Under the pieces are notes generated by a model. It worked only from the letters and a program-made list of their open reading frames with translations. It had not been told where the DNA came from and searched no databases. A DNA stretch of 60,147 nt. Origin: Clostridia bacterium (GTDB lineage: Bacteria > Bacillota > Clostridia > UBA1381 > UBA9506). The stretch covers positions 1 to 60,147 of the forward strand of contig JAFQJE010000005.1 of NCBI GenBank assembly GCA_017415145.1, in the 5' to 3' direction. A program made the position numbers and the translations under genes. Below are positions 59,342 through 60,147 of the stretch, piece after piece (the stretch's first letter is position 1; each line of letters begins with the position of its first letter).

Positions 59342-59620
59342 ATGGCAGAATATACATTGCCTCACAACATAGTTTTAGAAAACAAACAAAAGATGTCCGT
59401 GACAGGAGTTGAGGATGTAGATACCTTTGACGAAGGGAAAATTGTTCTCTATATCACAGATGACACCCTTATTATCGAAGGGGACGATTTACATATACAA
59501 AAACTTGATGTTACATCGGGCGAATTGGTCATTGAGGGTGAGATTTACGGCATCACATACACAGGTAACGATAAATCCTCACGAGGTTCCAAGGGATTTT
59601 TCAAAAAGCTGATGAAATAG
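59342..59620 (+). CDS. yabP: Sporulation protein YabP
   Basis: The 92-residue protein matches YabP, needed for spore cortex formation: LPHNIVLENKQKMSVTGVEDVDTFDE and the following beta-rich YITDDTLIIEGDDLHIQKLD are characteristic. The start gives MAEYTL, with GGGTGG upstream; an in-frame GTG three codons earlier overlaps it. In Bacillus the gene is mother-cell (sigma-E) controlled; the upstream AT-rich sequence contains ATA- and ATACA-like elements but I cannot assign a sigma-E promoter firmly. yabQ follows 8 nt later. Confidence 0.93.
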   Translation: MAEYTLPHNIVLENKQKMSVTGVEDVDTFDEGKIVLYITDDTLIIEGDDLHIQKLDVTSGELVIEGEIYGITYTGNDKSSRGSKGFFKKLMK

Positions 59621-59628
59621 GTGGTCGG

Positions 59629-60114
59629 ATGTTTACTATTTCCCGTGAAGTTGCGATTTTTCTCTGGTCTGTCCTGTGCGGTGCAGTTATCATGATGATG
59701 TATGATATATTTTCACTTGCAAGGAAAACAGGAGGCTTTTCAATCCTTGTATGCAACATCTGTGACGGTTTGTTTGTGGTTTGCGCATCGGGTGTAATGA
59801 TTTTCGTGGTTTTCTGCGTGTCTAACGGATATGTAAGGGCGTATGAATTTATTGGTGCTGCAATAGGCGGTATTCTCTACAAAATTCTCCCAAGCCGCTA
59901 CATTACGTTTATTATGCAAAAAATTCTGTTGTTTTTTTACTCTTTTTTCGCAAAAATTTCAAAAATACTATTGACACCAATTGGTTTTATGTATAAAATT
60001 ATATGTAGTATTATAGGGTTATTGTATAAAATGCTGATGAAGTTCGTGGCACCATTTCGCAACAAAGCTTCTACGCACTTACATACATTGAGAAAAACCT
60101 TTAAAAAAACGTAG
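59629..60114 (+). CDS. yabQ: Spore cortex biosynthesis protein YabQ
   Basis: The 161-residue membrane protein matches YabQ: four to five hydrophobic segments, with FLWSVLCGAVIMMMYDIFSLARK at the N-terminus and the Phe/Lys-rich C-terminal half with repeated IGxxYK steps (LLTPIGFMYKIICSIIGLLY). YabQ is a mother-cell membrane protein of the developing spore. GGTGG precedes the ATG. It lies between yabP and a probable divIC, the standard Bacillota order. Confidence 0.92.
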   Translation: MFTISREVAIFLWSVLCGAVIMMMYDIFSLARKTGGFSILVCNICDGLFVVCASGVMIFVVFCVSNGYVRAYEFIGAAIGGILYKILPSRYITFIMQKILLFFYSFFAKISKILLTPIGFMYKIICSIIGLLYKMLMKFVAPFRNKASTHLHTLRKTFKKT

Positions 60115-60124
60115 GAGTATTGCT

Positions 60125-60147
60125 ATGGCAAATTCTGTGAAAACAAC
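60125..60147 (+). CDS. Start of a probable divIC gene (cut by the window edge)
   Basis: ATG 60125 follows TAGGAG with good spacing and opens a frame, MANSVKT, that runs to the window end. In Bacillota the gene after yabQ is usually divIC (septum formation initiator), so this is the likely identity. Only seven codons are visible, so the call rests on gene order. Confidence 0.45.

Noticed and set aside
1-60147. CRISPR array, prophage or insertion sequence
   Set aside because: No regularly spaced repeats, cas genes, integrase, transposase or phage structural genes were seen; the only insertion-like feature is the tRNA-Leu segment.

Overview
This AT-rich window comes from an endospore-forming, anaerobic member of the Bacillota, most likely class Clostridia. 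The evidence is the sporulation genes spmA, spmB, yabP and yabQ, an oxygen-sensitive pyruvate formate-lyase with its activase, AGGAGG-type ribosome binding sites, near-consensus TTGACA/17/TATAAT promoters, and frequent UUG starts. I see no insertion sequence, prophage or CRISPR array. It reads as ordinary chromosome with an unusually rich set of RNA regulators.

Layout. 1-2.5 kb: the leader of a gene off the left edge, tRNA-Leu(GAG), an LtaS/MdoB-like membrane phosphotransferase and rnpB. 2.5-18 kb: a long minus-strand housekeeping block with dinB, malQ, prmA, thrC, pgi, an M19 dipeptidase, yraN, rnhB, ylqF, lepB, rplS, tlyA, nth, a NAGPA-domain exoprotein and a ttcA-like gene. 18-23.4 kb: a Na/Pi symporter with PhoU domain, aroQ, pflA and pflB. 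23.4-30.6 kb: an ion and metal cluster in which a Mn2+ (yybP-ykoY) riboswitch precedes mntP, an orphan OadB-like subunit and a 56-residue OadG-like protein, followed by a P2-type ATPase and a second Na/Pi symporter. 30.6-32.4 kb: trmO, an esterase and a tRNA-Leu(UAG) whose promoter side carries a 144-bp insertion between 25-bp direct repeats. 32.5-38.9 kb: gltX and glnS, an MFS transporter, a DUF5662-like protein, coaX and an ECF S component (probable pantothenate salvage). 39-44 kb: paired chromate-type transporters, cimA, an SLH surface protein. 44-47.7 kb: cobO-type gene, a YugP-type protease, mgtE and spmAB. 47.7-53 kb: a glycine-riboswitch-controlled alanine/glycine symporter, then metA, metY and tyrS. 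53-59.2 kb: a YhaN/YhaO (SbcC/SbcD-like) pair in one operon with a two-component system and a methyltransferase. 59.3 kb to the end: yabP, yabQ and the start of a probable divIC.

The most interesting element is the roughly 160-nt mgtE leader. It encodes a 23-codon peptide with two proline codons, and its last codons form one arm of an antiterminator-like hairpin that competes with a hairpin covering the mgtE ribosome binding site and ending in a U-run. This is the logic of the enterobacterial mgtL leader, here in front of an unrelated Mg2+ transporter family. Next in interest are the mntP leader, where two tandem terminators can both be undone by one alternative 12-bp pairing, with a Fur-type box upstream; the Mn-switch operon joining MntP to decarboxylase-pump subunits without their alpha subunit; and the tRNA-Leu insertion.

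Metabolic logic. Methionine synthesis appears to use O-acetylhomoserine: MetA has Glu111 and is paired with MetY. Isoleucine precursors may be made through citramalate (CimA). Glutaminyl-tRNA can be made directly by GlnRS next to GluRS. The yhaN/yhaO pair shares an operon with signalling genes, which suggests a stress-linked DNA-end-processing role. All functional statements come from motif recognition by eye; no database search was run.
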